In this document: piece after piece, positions 1-8,879 of the stretch
Layout: each line of letters starts with the position of its first letter
How positions within the stretch are numbered: the first letter of the stretch is position 1
DNA from: Flavobacteriales bacterium 33_180_T64
GTDB taxonomy: Bacteria; Bacteroidota; Bacteroidia; Flavobacteriales; Flavobacteriaceae
Length of the DNA stretch: 64,000 nucleotides
Assembly (NCBI GenBank): GCA_002162685.1
Contig: MAAQ01000014.1
Location: 62,001 to 126,000, forward strand
Direction of reading: 5' to 3'
Notes under the pieces: model-generated
The model's input: only the letters and a program-made list of their open reading frames with translations
Databases searched by the model: none
What the model was told of the DNA's origin: nothing
Made by a program: the position numbers and the translations under genes

Positions 1-1897
1 AATATTGCTTTAATGCATCGTAATATTCAGAACCATAAATGGCTTCTTTAAAATTAAATTTAAAATAGATGATAATCGAATTATCACTTTTACTTGCATT
101 AAATAATAATGTTCCTGTTTTGTTAGGAAGTGAAACTCTAGTAGTCCTTGGAATTTCAATAACCTCATAACCTTCAGTATTTATTTCTGCAGTATATATA
201 TATGCATCACTGTAACCAAAATCTATAGGATAAGTACGTTGCTGTAGTTTAAATGGGTTTTCATCAAAAAATGTAATTACAAACGGATTGATATAGAAAT
301 TATCTCCAACATTGTCTAAGCTTTGCTCTACTCTAAATGTTTCAGAAAACTCAGGATTTGTTTGATCTATTGTTTGTGAATCGTGCTCTAAAAATTGTGT
401 TGTTGTATTAGAATTCACAAAAGAATCTAAATATGAATCAGGATTGTTAAAGTATCTTTTTTTAGCTTTTATAGCGTGGTATCCTGTACTTTTCGTTGAA
501 ATGCTGCCTTTAAGAGTTTGATTTTCAATAATTAATCTAACCTGATGTTTCTTGAGACTTAATTGGTTGGCTTCAATATCTACCCAGTAACCACCATCCT
601 TAAAGTCTAATAAGCGTCCATATTGGTTAAGACATCTAAAAGGGAGTTGTCCAAATGCTAAATAATTATCTGTTGCATCTAGTAGATAATTTTGCCCATC
701 AATAGTTGCCTGAACTATAAGGTAATTGAAATCAGAGATTACGGGATAAATTTTTGTAGCTAAACCATTATTCCTTGTAGAAACTAAAATAGGCTTTACA
801 TCAATAGCATTGGCTTTAAGTAAATTATGAAGTAAAATGTTTATTTCTGAAACATTTCCCGATTTGTTTTGTACTAAGTCTTTTACAGAAACTTCATTAA
901 AAATATTAAAACTTTCATTCCATGTATATGTGTTCTGTACATATTTAAAGATGGCTTGAGCTTTTTCTAAAGGGTTACTTTTGCTTATAATATCTTCACT
1001 AAGTAAGCCTTTTGTAATGCCGCTTTTTTTTAATTGTCTACCAATATTGTTGTCACTTTTAAGTTCGCCTTCAACACTTTTCCATGTTTTAGTAATATTA
1101 TCTACTCTGCCATCAAATCCCCTAAAAACTTTTAGTTCATATTCAATTCTTGCCATATAGTTTTCACTCGTAGTCATAAATTCCTCATCAACAAATGCTG
1201 GAATATCTTTCATTACATAAATATAATCGCCACAATCTGATGAACCAGCACCAGGAACTTGAAGGCAATTTCTTCTAAGTGATGATTCGTTTGTATGTAG
1301 TTTTTTTCCACCTACTAATTTTATATTGTACTCCCAATTACCTGGAATACTGGGTTGGTATTCACTATGTAGTTTTGGAATATCCTCTTGAAAATACCAG
1401 CTTTTGTATTTAAAAAAATATGGAGATTCAATTGTATAGCTGTAGTTAATAACAGAACCTTCTTTGATATTTGGAAATGTGAATTTTACAAGCGTGTAAT
1501 TCTCATTGTATTGTTCTTTGAAAATTGAATTTTTATCTAACTTGGTTCGTGTGACCTTGTCATTTTCGATATTATAAACTGTAGCTTTTATTTTTGAAAC
1601 TTTTTCTTTTTTACCATTCTTAACATATAAGTAAACAGTTTCAGTAGCTTTTTCAAAACCGTTACGATTTAAAATCTTTAGTTTTTTCTTGATTTCAGTT
1701 TTTAATAAAAATGTTTCTCTGTCTACAAAGCTCCTTCCAATTTCATAGATAACTAAAGCATTAGCAGTAGAATCTTTTTCATAAACATTAAGTTCGATAT
1801 CTTGTTTTGTTACTTCAAAACCTTCAGTGTTAAAGCCTGTTTGTGCTTGTATGTGTAATGTTAAGGCTAATGTAATACATAGTAAAAATGATTTCAT
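1..1897 (-). CDS. DUF3857 / transglutaminase-like secreted protein, 3' end cut by window
   Basis: I translated this from the sequence: an open frame runs from the ATG at 1897 to the window edge, 632 codons without a stop. A signal peptide (residues 1-18, ending IQAQ) suggests export to the periplasm or outer membrane. The N-terminal half looks like DUF3857. The following segment resembles the transglutaminase core usually paired with it, but the usual catalytic Cys of the GNC motif is Val (GNVSEIN, about residue 346-352) and the usual His position reads FNYLIV, so it is probably not catalytic. It is the last gene seen of a minus-strand run, 11 nt after the exonuclease gene. The function is unknown and the C-terminus lies outside the window. 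Confidence 0.85.
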   Translation of the reverse strand, partial: MKSFLLCITLALTLHIQAQTGFNTEGFEVTKQDIELNVYEKDSTANALVIYEIGRSFVDRETFLLKTEIKKKLKILNRNGFEKATETVYLYVKNGKKEKVSKIKATVYNIENDKVTRTKLDKNSIFKEQYNENYTLVKFTFPNIKEGSVINYSYTIESPYFFKYKSWYFQEDIPKLHSEYQPSIPGNWEYNIKLVGGKKLHTNESSLRRNCLQVPGAGSSDCGDYIYVMKDIPAFVDEEFMTTSENYMARIEYELKVFRGFDGRVDNITKTWKSVEGELKSDNNIGRQLKKSGITKGLLSEDIISKSNPLEKAQAIFKYVQNTYTWNESFNIFNEVSVKDLVQNKSGNVSEINILLHNLLKANAIDVKPILVSTRNNGLATKIYPVISDFNYLIVQATIDGQNYLLDATDNYLAFGQLPFRCLNQYGRLLDFKDGGYWVDIEANQLSLKKHQVRLIIENQTLKGSISTKSTGYHAIKAKKRYFNNPDSYLDSFVNSNTTTQFLEHDSQTIDQTNPEFSETFRVEQSLDNVGDNFYINPFVITFFDENPFKLQQRTYPIDFGYSDAYIYTAEINTEGYEVIEIPRTTRVSLPNKTGTLLFNASKSDNSIIIYFKFNFKEAIYGSEYYDALKQY

Positions 1898-1908
1898 TAT
1901 GAGAAATT

Positions 1909-3270
1909 TTAAATAGATATGGTTTTTACTTTTTTATGTCGTCTTAAATAACTTTGAATAATATGCTGCGTGTCTCTATTGTTTTCCATTGGCGTTATAA
2001 TAGATTCTAAGACTTCAATATTGTTTATTTGGTGATTCAGATTATAAAAACCTAAACCTTTAAATACACCATTTTCTATATAGATAACACTTTTCTCATC
2101 GAGGTCTCTACCTTGATCAATAATGACCATGTTTTTATTTTCATAGCTGTTTTGAGCTATAAGATCTTCAACACGCTTATTATAATCAGCAGCAGGTTCT
2201 TTTTTTATACAAGCACCAAAACAACTTTTGATGGTGTAATTAAAGCAATTAGTCCTTGTTGGATAAAGGCCAGTTAGCTTTTGACAGAGTTCATGCTTCT
2301 CAACGATTTTAAACATAAAGCTTTTTGCACTTTGCATATTGCTAAATGTTGTTATAGGTTTTTCATTTGAACTTGTTATATCAATTTTTAAATTGATATA
2401 ACCGTTTTTATCTTTAAAACTATATAAGGCATGGGTAAACATAGTTCGCTTTAACGCTCTGTTATATAGTGGTTTGTTTCGTTTTATTTCTTCACTTTCT
2501 TTCAAAAGGGCCACAAGTTCGTTTCCTGTCGCTTCATAAGTAACCGATTTTGCTAAGAGCTGAAGTTTCTTAGACTTTGTACTATTATTTGTGAAATGTT
2601 GATTGATACGATGCTTTATATTTTTACTTTTTCCTATGTAAATAATGTCACCATTTTCATCATGAATATAGTAGACGCCAGTAATAGATGGTAAAGCATC
2701 AATAATTGTTCTATGGTTGTCTTTTAAGCGTGTTACAATTTCAGTCTTAACATTGTCCTTTATGATCTGTTTATCTAAATCTTTACTAAGCAGCATTTTA
2801 AAGAGTTTTACTGTTGCTATGGCATCACCATTTGCTCTATGTCTATCACTTACAGGAATACCTAAAGCACGCGTTAATTTTCCTAGACTATAAGATAATT
2901 GACCAGGTATTAATTGCTTGGAAAGTTCTACTGTACAAAGTGTTTTTCGTTTAAAACCGAAACCTAAACGTTTAAATTCTGTTCGCAATATGCGATAATC
3001 AAATTGTGCGTTGTGAGCAACAATGATACAATCTTCGGTGATCTCTACAATGCGTTTAGCTACTTCGTAAAACTTAGGCGCATTTTTAAGCATATTGCTA
3101 TTAATACCAGTAAGGTTAACTACAAAAGGTTGAATTTCACGCTCTGGATTTACTAGGCTAATAAATGTATCAATCACTTGGTGACCGTCAAATTTATAGA
3201 TGGCGATTTCTGTAATGCCTTCTTCATTGTATTTTCCGCCTGTGGTTTCTATGTCAAGTATTGCGTAAAT
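1909..3270 (-). CDS. DEDDh 3'-5' exonuclease fused to GIY-YIG (UvrC-like) domain
   Basis: This is a DNA polymerase III epsilon-like exonuclease joined to a GIY-YIG nuclease, an architecture known in Bacteroidota and probably concerned with DNA repair. With the start used here, Exo I is DIETTGG (D6, E8), Exo II is HNAQFD (D91) and Exo III is HRANGD (H144, D149); the GIY-YIG motifs are GVYYI near 198 and YIG near 211. No ATG or TTG lies in frame upstream of Exo I. The first GTG (3177) would remove Exo I and leave a dead enzyme. The frame opens after a TAA at 3276-3274 and reads CCT ATT TAC GCA ATA CTT GAC, so the start is inferred to be ATT at 3270, giving MYAILDIETTGG. It lies 38 nt after yggS in the same orientation. 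Confidence 0.85.
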   Translation of the reverse strand: MYAILDIETTGGKYNEEGITEIAIYKFDGHQVIDTFISLVNPEREIQPFVVNLTGINSNMLKNAPKFYEVAKRIVEITEDCIIVAHNAQFDYRILRTEFKRLGFGFKRKTLCTVELSKQLIPGQLSYSLGKLTRALGIPVSDRHRANGDAIATVKLFKMLLSKDLDKQIIKDNVKTEIVTRLKDNHRTIIDALPSITGVYYIHDENGDIIYIGKSKNIKHRINQHFTNNSTKSKKLQLLAKSVTYEATGNELVALLKESEEIKRNKPLYNRALKRTMFTHALYSFKDKNGYINLKIDITSSNEKPITTFSNMQSAKSFMFKIVEKHELCQKLTGLYPTRTNCFNYTIKSCFGACIKKEPAADYNKRVEDLIAQNSYENKNMVIIDQGRDLDEKSVIYIENGVFKGLGFYNLNHQINNIEVLESIITPMENNRDTQHIIQSYLRRHKKVKTISI

Positions 3271-3308
3271 AGGTTATTTATATTTAGGAGTTAAAAGTGT
3301 GGTTTTGT

Positions 3309-3974
3309 CTACTGTTTAGTGTGAATTCTAGCTCCAAATATACTACTTCCTACACGAATCATTGTACTTCCACAATCAATTGCAAGTTTGTAGTCACTAC
3401 TCATTCCCATGCTTAGGTTTTTTATTGAATCGTCTATAGTTTTTAACTCTTCAAAAGCAATTTTGAGTCTTGTGAATTCCTGTTTTATTTGATCATTATC
3501 ATCTGTAAAAGTTGCCATTCCCATTACACCTGTAATACTAACGCTCTTTAAGTTTAAAAATTCCTCTGACCTAAGTAATGCTAATGCGTCTTTTGAAGAC
3601 ATTCCAAATTTATTGTCTTCTTCTGCAATTTTTATTTGAAGTAAACAATTGATTGTTCTATTGTGTTTTTCTGCCTGTTTGTTTATTTCTTTAAGAAGTT
3701 TAAAACTATCAACACCATGAATTAAATTCACGAATTTAGCCATATACTTTACTTTATTGCGTTGTACATGACCAATCATATGCCATTTAATATCTTTTGG
3801 CATTTGCTCAAACTTACTAGCCATTTCTTGGATTTTGTTTTCGCCAAAAATGCGTTGACCAGCATTATAAGCTTCCTTTAAATCACTTATAGGTTTTGTT
3901 TTAGACACGGCAACTAATGTGACATGTTTTGGAAGCTGGGATTTTATGTTGTCTAGGTTTTGTTTGATATCCAT
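3309..3974 (-). CDS. YggS/PROSC family PLP homeostasis protein
   Basis: This 221-residue protein is of usual length for the YggS (COG0325) family, single-domain alanine-racemase-fold proteins that bind pyridoxal phosphate and buffer its cellular level without known catalysis. The PLP lysine is K25 in VAVSKTKP. Further family marks are FGENKIQE, WHMIGHVQRNK, GMATFTDD and the C-terminal MGMSSDYKLAI plus STMIRVGSSIFGAR. It is cytoplasmic. It starts 2 nt after the stop of the gene at 3977, so the two are almost certainly cotranscribed. Confidence 0.93.
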   Translation of the reverse strand: MDIKQNLDNIKSQLPKHVTLVAVSKTKPISDLKEAYNAGQRIFGENKIQEMASKFEQMPKDIKWHMIGHVQRNKVKYMAKFVNLIHGVDSFKLLKEINKQAEKHNRTINCLLQIKIAEEDNKFGMSSKDALALLRSEEFLNLKSVSITGVMGMATFTDDNDQIKQEFTRLKIAFEELKTIDDSIKNLSMGMSSDYKLAIDCGSTMIRVGSSIFGARIHTKQ

Positions 3975-3976
3975 AG

Positions 3977-4606
3977 TTATAACTTGCTCTCAATTAAAAC
4001 GCGATGTTTTGGTATTCTAAATGTAGATTTTTTTAATTTTTTTCTTTTGATGTCTGTAGCAATAATATCAATTGATAATGCTGAATACGACATCTCTAAT
4101 CTTAGATATATGGCTTGCATGAGCATTACTACTTTATCTTTATTTGAAATTGTAAAGCTTTTATAGTAATTAGGATCTAATGAAAGTTTGCTAGAATAAT
4201 AATATGTTTTTGTGCCATATTTGTCTTTGATGGAAAGCTTGTCACATATATATCCTAAAATAGTATCTGTTTTTTTTTCAATTTCATATGAAAATTCCTC
4301 ACCGGTTTTAGTGTCTGCTCTATAAAAAAGTAAGGTGTCAGATTTGCTATCGTTTTTATAATAAATTAAACTATCTGTATGTCTAAAAAGTTGGTAGCTC
4401 ATAAATTTTGAATTCGTATGCTCTTTATAAAAACCGTTTTTAAAATATGTGGTTACAGCTGTGCCTAATTCCTTTTTAAGTTCTTGTTCTGTTAAAGACG
4501 AATTGTTTTTAGGATATTCAACTTTATAAGTCACTACACCTTCAAAGTCTTGAGAATATAATGCTGTGGCAATTAAAAACACTATAAGAAACAATTTTGG
4601 TTTCAT
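3977..4606 (-). CDS. secreted protein, GLPGLI/DUF4412-like
   Basis: A 209-residue protein with a signal peptide (residues 1-19, cleavage after ATALYSQ). The mature part is beta-rich and follows the pattern of GLPGLI or DUF4412-type periplasmic proteins: an opening FEGVVTYKVEYP, a central ILGYICDKLSI like the 'GykC' segment of that group, and YYYSSKLSLDP. These proteins are common in flavobacteria and have no known reaction. It sits between the DUF1015 gene (15 nt upstream) and yggS (2 nt downstream). The family call is by pattern only. Confidence 0.75.
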   Translation of the reverse strand: MKPKLFLIVFLIATALYSQDFEGVVTYKVEYPKNNSSLTEQELKKELGTAVTTYFKNGFYKEHTNSKFMSYQLFRHTDSLIYYKNDSKSDTLLFYRADTKTGEEFSYEIEKKTDTILGYICDKLSIKDKYGTKTYYYSSKLSLDPNYYKSFTISNKDKVVMLMQAIYLRLEMSYSALSIDIIATDIKRKKLKKSTFRIPKHRVLIESKL

Positions 4607-4621
4607 TATTTAAGCTGTTTT

Positions 4622-5860
4622 TTAGAATTCATAAATTGTCACTCCACTTCGTAATTTGGGTTCAATAAATGTACTCTTTGGTGGCATTTTGAGACCTTCG
4701 TCTGCAATTTGTTTTATTTCATTAATAGTAACAGGAACCATACCAAACCCAACAGCAAATTCGCCATTATCAATTCTCCCTTTTACATTAATGATATCTT
4801 TTTTTCCATTAATATAATCTATGCGTACGTCATTACGTAAATCGTTAATACCTAAAATAGGTTTTAAAATCGTATGGTATAAAATTTGAGCATCTAAAGC
4901 ATCTAAAGCTGTTTCAAAATTATAAAGTGACTTTCTGAGATATAAGGAGTAAAACTCGCCATCAAGGTACATACTAAAATGATGTTTTTTTGAAGGTTTG
5001 TATGGCATGACACCTCTGTTTTCAATTCTAAAAATAGTATCTAATTGAATAAGGAATTCTTCTTTCGACAATCCGTTTAAATCCTTTACAAGTCTATTGA
5101 ATTCATGAATTTTCAATTCAGATTCTGGAATTAAAAAAGACATAAAATGATTGTAAGATTCATTGCCAGTATGGTTAGGATTGCTTTCCTTTTGATCTTT
5201 ATATAGCAAATATGAAGAAGCTGAACGATGATGACCATCTGCTATATAAATGGTCGACATGTTTTCAAATTCTTTTTGTATTATTTCAATAGCATCTTTC
5301 TGTTCTAGTTTCCATAGATAATGTGTATCTCGGTATGTTGTTGTGAATTCAAATTCAGCACGCTCTTTTTGTATTTCTTCAATGATGTTTGAGATGGTTT
5401 TATTATCTGGATAGGTAAGTAAAACAGGCTCTGCATTAAAACCAACAGTTTTTAGATAATCTTTAAAAATATGTTCGCGATACTCAATAGTATCTTCATG
5501 CTTTTTTATGATATCTTTTTCGTAATCTTCAGCACTTGCTGCAGCTACAATACCGTTAAATACTTGATGATTTCTATCTACAATTTTATAGATGTAATAC
5601 GAAGCGATATCATCATGAATAAAGACGTTATCTTCTTTAAATTCTAAGTAACGGTTTTTTACTAAAGTGTAGCGTTCAGTACCCGTAATTTCTCTTGCAT
5701 ACTTATAGCCAGGATTTACAATGTGTAAAAATGAAAACGGATTATAATCTAATCGCGCTTCACGTTCGGCTTGCGTATAAGTTTGATACGAGCGAGAAGC
5801 CACAAGGCTTACTTTGTCTCGAGTTGGTCTTACTGCTTTAAAGGGACGTATTTTTGCCAT
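4622..5860 (-). CDS. DUF1015 family protein
   Basis: This 412-residue protein matches the full-length DUF1015 family: an N-terminal IRPFKAVRPTRDKV segment, then YNPFSFLHIVNPGY, the central YIADGHHRSASSYL motif (about residues 205-218) and GFGMVPVTINEI near the end. It has no signal peptide and is presumably cytoplasmic. The conserved ADGHHR motif looks like an active or binding site, but no reaction is established for the family. The ATG at 5860 gives the conserved N-terminus. A short duplicated sequence lies just upstream at 5866-5903. Confidence 0.9.
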   Translation of the reverse strand: MAKIRPFKAVRPTRDKVSLVASRSYQTYTQAEREARLDYNPFSFLHIVNPGYKYAREITGTERYTLVKNRYLEFKEDNVFIHDDIASYYIYKIVDRNHQVFNGIVAAASAEDYEKDIIKKHEDTIEYREHIFKDYLKTVGFNAEPVLLTYPDNKTISNIIEEIQKERAEFEFTTTYRDTHYLWKLEQKDAIEIIQKEFENMSTIYIADGHHRSASSYLLYKDQKESNPNHTGNESYNHFMSFLIPESELKIHEFNRLVKDLNGLSKEEFLIQLDTIFRIENRGVMPYKPSKKHHFSMYLDGEFYSLYLRKSLYNFETALDALDAQILYHTILKPILGINDLRNDVRIDYINGKKDIINVKGRIDNGEFAVGFGMVPVTINEIKQIADEGLKMPPKSTFIEPKLRSGVTIYEF

Positions 5861-5865
5861 GTTTT

Positions 5866-5903
5866 AGTATTTAGTGCTGAGTATTCAGTATTTAGCACTC
5901 AGT
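5866..5903. repeat. pair of 17-bp degenerate direct repeats between genes
   Basis: Copy 1 is AGTATTTAGTGCTGAGT (5866-5882) and copy 2 is AGTATTTAGCACTCAGT (5887-5903), 21 bp apart. The last eight bases of the two copies are partly reverse-complementary (TGCTGAGT against ACTCAGTG), so a hairpin is also possible. It fills the 55-nt gap between the 3-hydroxyacyl-CoA dehydrogenase and DUF1015 genes. Function unknown; it may be a remnant of a small intergenic repeat. Confidence 0.5.
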
Positions 5904-5915
5904 GCCGACTACTAG

Positions 5916-6806
5916 CTACTTAGCAAACTGCTTTGCTACATTTTCAGCTTTTCTACTTTCAGAATAATCATAAAAACCTTCACCAGATTTTATACCTAAT
6001 TTCCCAGCTCTTACCATGTTTACTAATAATGGGCAAGGTGCATATTTTGGATTTTTAAATCCGTCGTACATGACATTTAAAATCGATAAGCATACATCAA
6101 GACCAATAAAATCTGCTAATTGTAATGGTCCCATTGGATGTGCCATACCCAATTTCATAACAGTATCAATTTCTGTAACTCCTGCAACACCATTGTATAA
6201 CGTTTCTATAGATTCATTAAGCATTGGCATTAAAATACGGTTGGCAACAAAACCTGGATAGTCATTTACTTCAGTAGGAATTTTACCTAAAGCTTTAGAC
6301 AGCTCCATGATTGTTTGCGTTACTTCATCACTAGTATTATATCCACGAATAATCTCTACCAATTTCATAATTGGTACAGGATTCATGAAGTGCATACCAA
6401 TAATCATTTCCGGACGAGACGTAACTGCAGCAATCTGAGTAATAGAAATAGAAGAAGTGTTGGTTGCCAAAATTGTGTCTTCTGGGCAAGCTTCATCTAA
6501 TTGCTTAAAAATATTTAGTTTTAAATCAATGTTTTCTGTTGCAGCTTCTACAACAAGTCCAGCATATTCTACACCTTCAGTAATACTTGTAAATGTCGTA
6601 ATGTTTCCTAGAGTGGTTTGCTTATCACTTTCAGTGATTCTTTCTTTTGCAACCATTCTATCTAAATTTTTAGAAATAGTTTCCATTCCTTTTTTAAGAG
6701 AGGCTTCGCTAATATCTATAAGTTGTACTTTAAATCCAGATTGAGCGAAGGTATGGGCAATTCCGTTACCCATTGTTCCAGCTCCAATTACTGCTACATT
6801 TTTCAT
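5916..6806 (-). CDS. 3-hydroxybutyryl-CoA / 3-hydroxyacyl-CoA dehydrogenase
   Basis: NAD(P)-dependent oxidation of (S)-3-hydroxyacyl-CoA to 3-oxoacyl-CoA, a step of short-chain acyl-CoA metabolism in the cytoplasm. At 296 residues it is the stand-alone enzyme (Hbd/PaaH type), not the FadB fusion. Visible marks: Rossmann motif GAGTMGNGIAH at 8-18, NTSSISIT near 116-123, catalytic His139 in GMHFMNPVP, the PGFVANRIL motif that opens the C-terminal domain, and a repeated GPLQLADFIGLD. It is 53 nt after the Gfo/Idh gene and probably in the same transcript. The exact chain-length preference cannot be read from the sequence. Confidence 0.93.
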   Translation of the reverse strand: MKNVAVIGAGTMGNGIAHTFAQSGFKVQLIDISEASLKKGMETISKNLDRMVAKERITESDKQTTLGNITTFTSITEGVEYAGLVVEAATENIDLKLNIFKQLDEACPEDTILATNTSSISITQIAAVTSRPEMIIGMHFMNPVPIMKLVEIIRGYNTSDEVTQTIMELSKALGKIPTEVNDYPGFVANRILMPMLNESIETLYNGVAGVTEIDTVMKLGMAHPMGPLQLADFIGLDVCLSILNVMYDGFKNPKYAPCPLLVNMVRAGKLGIKSGEGFYDYSESRKAENVAKQFAK

Positions 6807-6859
6807 TTGAACGTTTATTTTTATTTCCGTGAAAGCGAAAATTTTATTTAAGTTATTTT

Positions 6860-7819
6860 TTAAAATTGATCTATTATCATGGTCGCAACACGTAAGGCTT
6901 CAGTACCATCATGTAATGTTACGATTGGTGTTGTGCTCGTATTGATAGCATCTGCAAAGGTTTCTAATTCATCTAAAATAGCGTTGTTATTTGCAATTTC
7001 AGGATTATCAAAATAGATTTGCTTTTTGATACCTTCAGCATTTTGAAGAATCATATCAAAATCACCAGGAGTTTCAGGAGCATCTTTCATTTTTACAACT
7101 TCACATTTTTTCTCTAAGAAATCTACAGAGATATAGGCGTCTTTTTGGAAGAAACGTGTTTTTCTCATGTTTTTAAGTGAAATACGACTTGCTGTTAAGT
7201 TAGCAACACAGCCATTTTCGAACTCAATACGAGCATTAGCAATATCTGGTGTATCACTAATTACTGAAACACCACTTGCCGACACATTTTTTACTTTAGA
7301 CTTAACGACACTTAATATAATATCAATATCATGAATCATTAAATCTAAAACTACAGGCACATCTGTACCTCTTGGATTAAATTCTGCCAAACGATGTGTT
7401 TCAATAAACATTGGTTTATTGATCATATCTTTTACAGCAATAAAGGCAGGATTAAATCGCTCTACATGACCTACTTGTCCGCGAATATCATATTGTGCTA
7501 GTAATTCTCTAATATGTTCAGCTTCTTCAACAGTATTTGTTATTGGTTTTTCAATAAAGATATGTTTGCCTTTTGCTATGGCTTTTTTTGCGCAATCGTA
7601 ATGCGATAACGTTGGCGTCACAATATCTACCATATCAACAGCATCTATAAGTGCTTCAATAGAATTAAAATATTTGTAACCAAATTCGGCTTCTACTTTT
7701 TTTGCATTGGTTTCATCTGCATCATAAAAACCAACGAGGTCATATTTTTCAGATTGATTGAGAAGTCTTAAATGAATTTTACCTAGATGACCAGCACCAA
7801 GTACACCAGCTTTTAGCAT
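6860..7819 (-). CDS. Gfo/Idh/MocA family NAD(P)-dependent oxidoreductase
   Basis: A 319-residue protein with an N-terminal Rossmann domain (GAGHLGKIH, 8-16), the family's EKP motif with K91, and a C-terminal alpha/beta domain with VLDLMIHDIDIIL near 160-172, where the His and Asp commonly face the substrate. Members oxidise or reduce sugars and related polyols. The substrate here is not predictable, and no sugar genes are adjacent. It is the first gene of the seven-gene minus-strand run and has a TATTTTTG promoter box just upstream (7836-7843). Confidence 0.92.
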   Translation of the reverse strand: MLKAGVLGAGHLGKIHLRLLNQSEKYDLVGFYDADETNAKKVEAEFGYKYFNSIEALIDAVDMVDIVTPTLSHYDCAKKAIAKGKHIFIEKPITNTVEEAEHIRELLAQYDIRGQVGHVERFNPAFIAVKDMINKPMFIETHRLAEFNPRGTDVPVVLDLMIHDIDIILSVVKSKVKNVSASGVSVISDTPDIANARIEFENGCVANLTASRISLKNMRKTRFFQKDAYISVDFLEKKCEVVKMKDAPETPGDFDMILQNAEGIKKQIYFDNPEIANNNAILDELETFADAINTSTTPIVTLHDGTEALRVATMIIDQF

Positions 7820-7835
7820 TGTTTTACGTTTTCAA

Positions 7836-7843
7836 CAAAAATA
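7836..7843 (-). promoter_or_regulatory. TAnnTTTG -7 box of the Gfo/Idh-led operon
   Basis: On the minus strand this reads TATTTTTG, a full match to the Bacteroidota -7 consensus TAnnTTTG, 16 nt before the ATG at 7819. No clear -33 TTG is seen at the expected spacing. It probably serves the seven-gene run that follows. Confidence 0.6.
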
Positions 7844-7967
7844 AGATTTTTCATAGTTTATTATGTGAATTTTGTAATAAATAATGCTTGTTTTTATGTA
7901 GTTGATAATTCAATTCGTTTTAGCTTTCAGTATAAAAATGTTTGCGTTATTTTAGCATAGTAAACTA

Positions 7968-8615
7968 ATGACTTTGAAAGACACGCTTAAACATCAAGGA
8001 TTACGACAAAAACTTGTCGCGACGATAAAATCTAAAGGGATAACCAATGAAAAAGTATTGGATGCCATTGGTAAAATACCAAGACATTTATTTATGGATT
8101 CTAGTTTTTTGGATCATGCGTATCAAGATAAAGCGTTTCCTATTGCTGCAGATCAAACGATTTCTCAACCGTATACTGTGGCTTTTCAAACCGAATTATT
8201 ACAAATAAAAACAGGACATAAAGTATTAGAAATAGGAACAGGAAGCGGTTATCAAACAGTAGTTTTATGTTTGTTGGGAGCCAAGGTTTTTAGTATTGAA
8301 CGTCAACATGAGTTGTATAAAAAAACGAGTAAGTTTTTACCAAAGCTAGGTTATAAGCCAAAGAAACTTATTTTTGGAGATGGTTATATTGGTTTAGAAG
8401 AAGAAGCTCCTTTTGATAGTATTATTGTAACTGCTGGAGCACCATTTGTACCTAAACCTTTATTAGGTCAGTTAAAAATTGGAGGTCGTTTGGTAATTCC
8501 TGTTGGTGATGATATTCAAATAATGACGTTGTTTATTAGAAAAGGCCCAAAAGAATTTGAGCAACATGAATTTGGCGAATTTCGCTTTGTACCACTTTTA
8601 GAAGATAGGAATTAA
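7968..8615 (+). CDS. pcm: protein-L-isoaspartate(D-aspartate) O-methyltransferase
   Basis: Methylates isoaspartyl residues of aged proteins with S-adenosylmethionine as a first step of their repair. The 215-residue length is normal for bacterial PCMT. Visible marks are the ISQPYTVAFQTELL substrate region (65-78), SAM motif I VLEIGTGSGYQT (86-97), IERQHEL and the post-motif IIVTAGAPFVPKPLL. It is cytoplasmic. It is divergent from the Gfo/Idh gene, and a small membrane-protein gene follows after 9 nt. Confidence 0.95.
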   Translation: MTLKDTLKHQGLRQKLVATIKSKGITNEKVLDAIGKIPRHLFMDSSFLDHAYQDKAFPIAADQTISQPYTVAFQTELLQIKTGHKVLEIGTGSGYQTVVLCLLGAKVFSIERQHELYKKTSKFLPKLGYKPKKLIFGDGYIGLEEEAPFDSIIVTAGAPFVPKPLLGQLKIGGRLVIPVGDDIQIMTLFIRKGPKEFEQHEFGEFRFVPLLEDRN

Positions 8616-8624
8616 ACTATAAAA

Positions 8625-8876
8625 GTGGATAAAAGACTATCAAGAATTGTATTAATACTTACTGTTATTGTTATAACAAAATTCTGGATAGGAGTTTATG
8701 AAGATGATGAATTCTATGAAGAACATGTATTCTTTAAGCATAGAGCAATTTGGAAAACTTATTTTTATTCTCCTAGAGGAATGAGTGATTTAAACATATC
8801 TGAAATGTCATCTGAGCAACAAAAAGAACAAAAACTATTTGATGAATTTATTATCGAAAACCATTATTCAAATTAG
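8625..8876 (+). CDS. small single-pass membrane protein, GTG start
   Basis: An 83-residue protein I do not recognise. It starts at a GTG (8625) and has one hydrophobic segment at residues 6-22 (SRIVLILTVIVITKFWI), followed by an acidic/aromatic stretch and a hydrophilic C-terminus (SEQQKEQK). It is 9 nt after pcm and ends 3 nt before the cyanophycinase-like gene, so the three look cotranscribed. The tight packing supports it being real; no function is suggested by its sequence. Confidence 0.6.
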   Translation: MDKRLSRIVLILTVIVITKFWIGVYEDDEFYEEHVFFKHRAIWKTYFYSPRGMSDLNISEMSSEQQKEQKLFDEFIIENHYSN

Positions 8877-8879
8877 ATT

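Noticed and set aside
3175-3177. GTG as the start of the exonuclease gene
   Set aside because: It would remove the Exo I motif DIETTGG that is encoded just upstream in the same frame.
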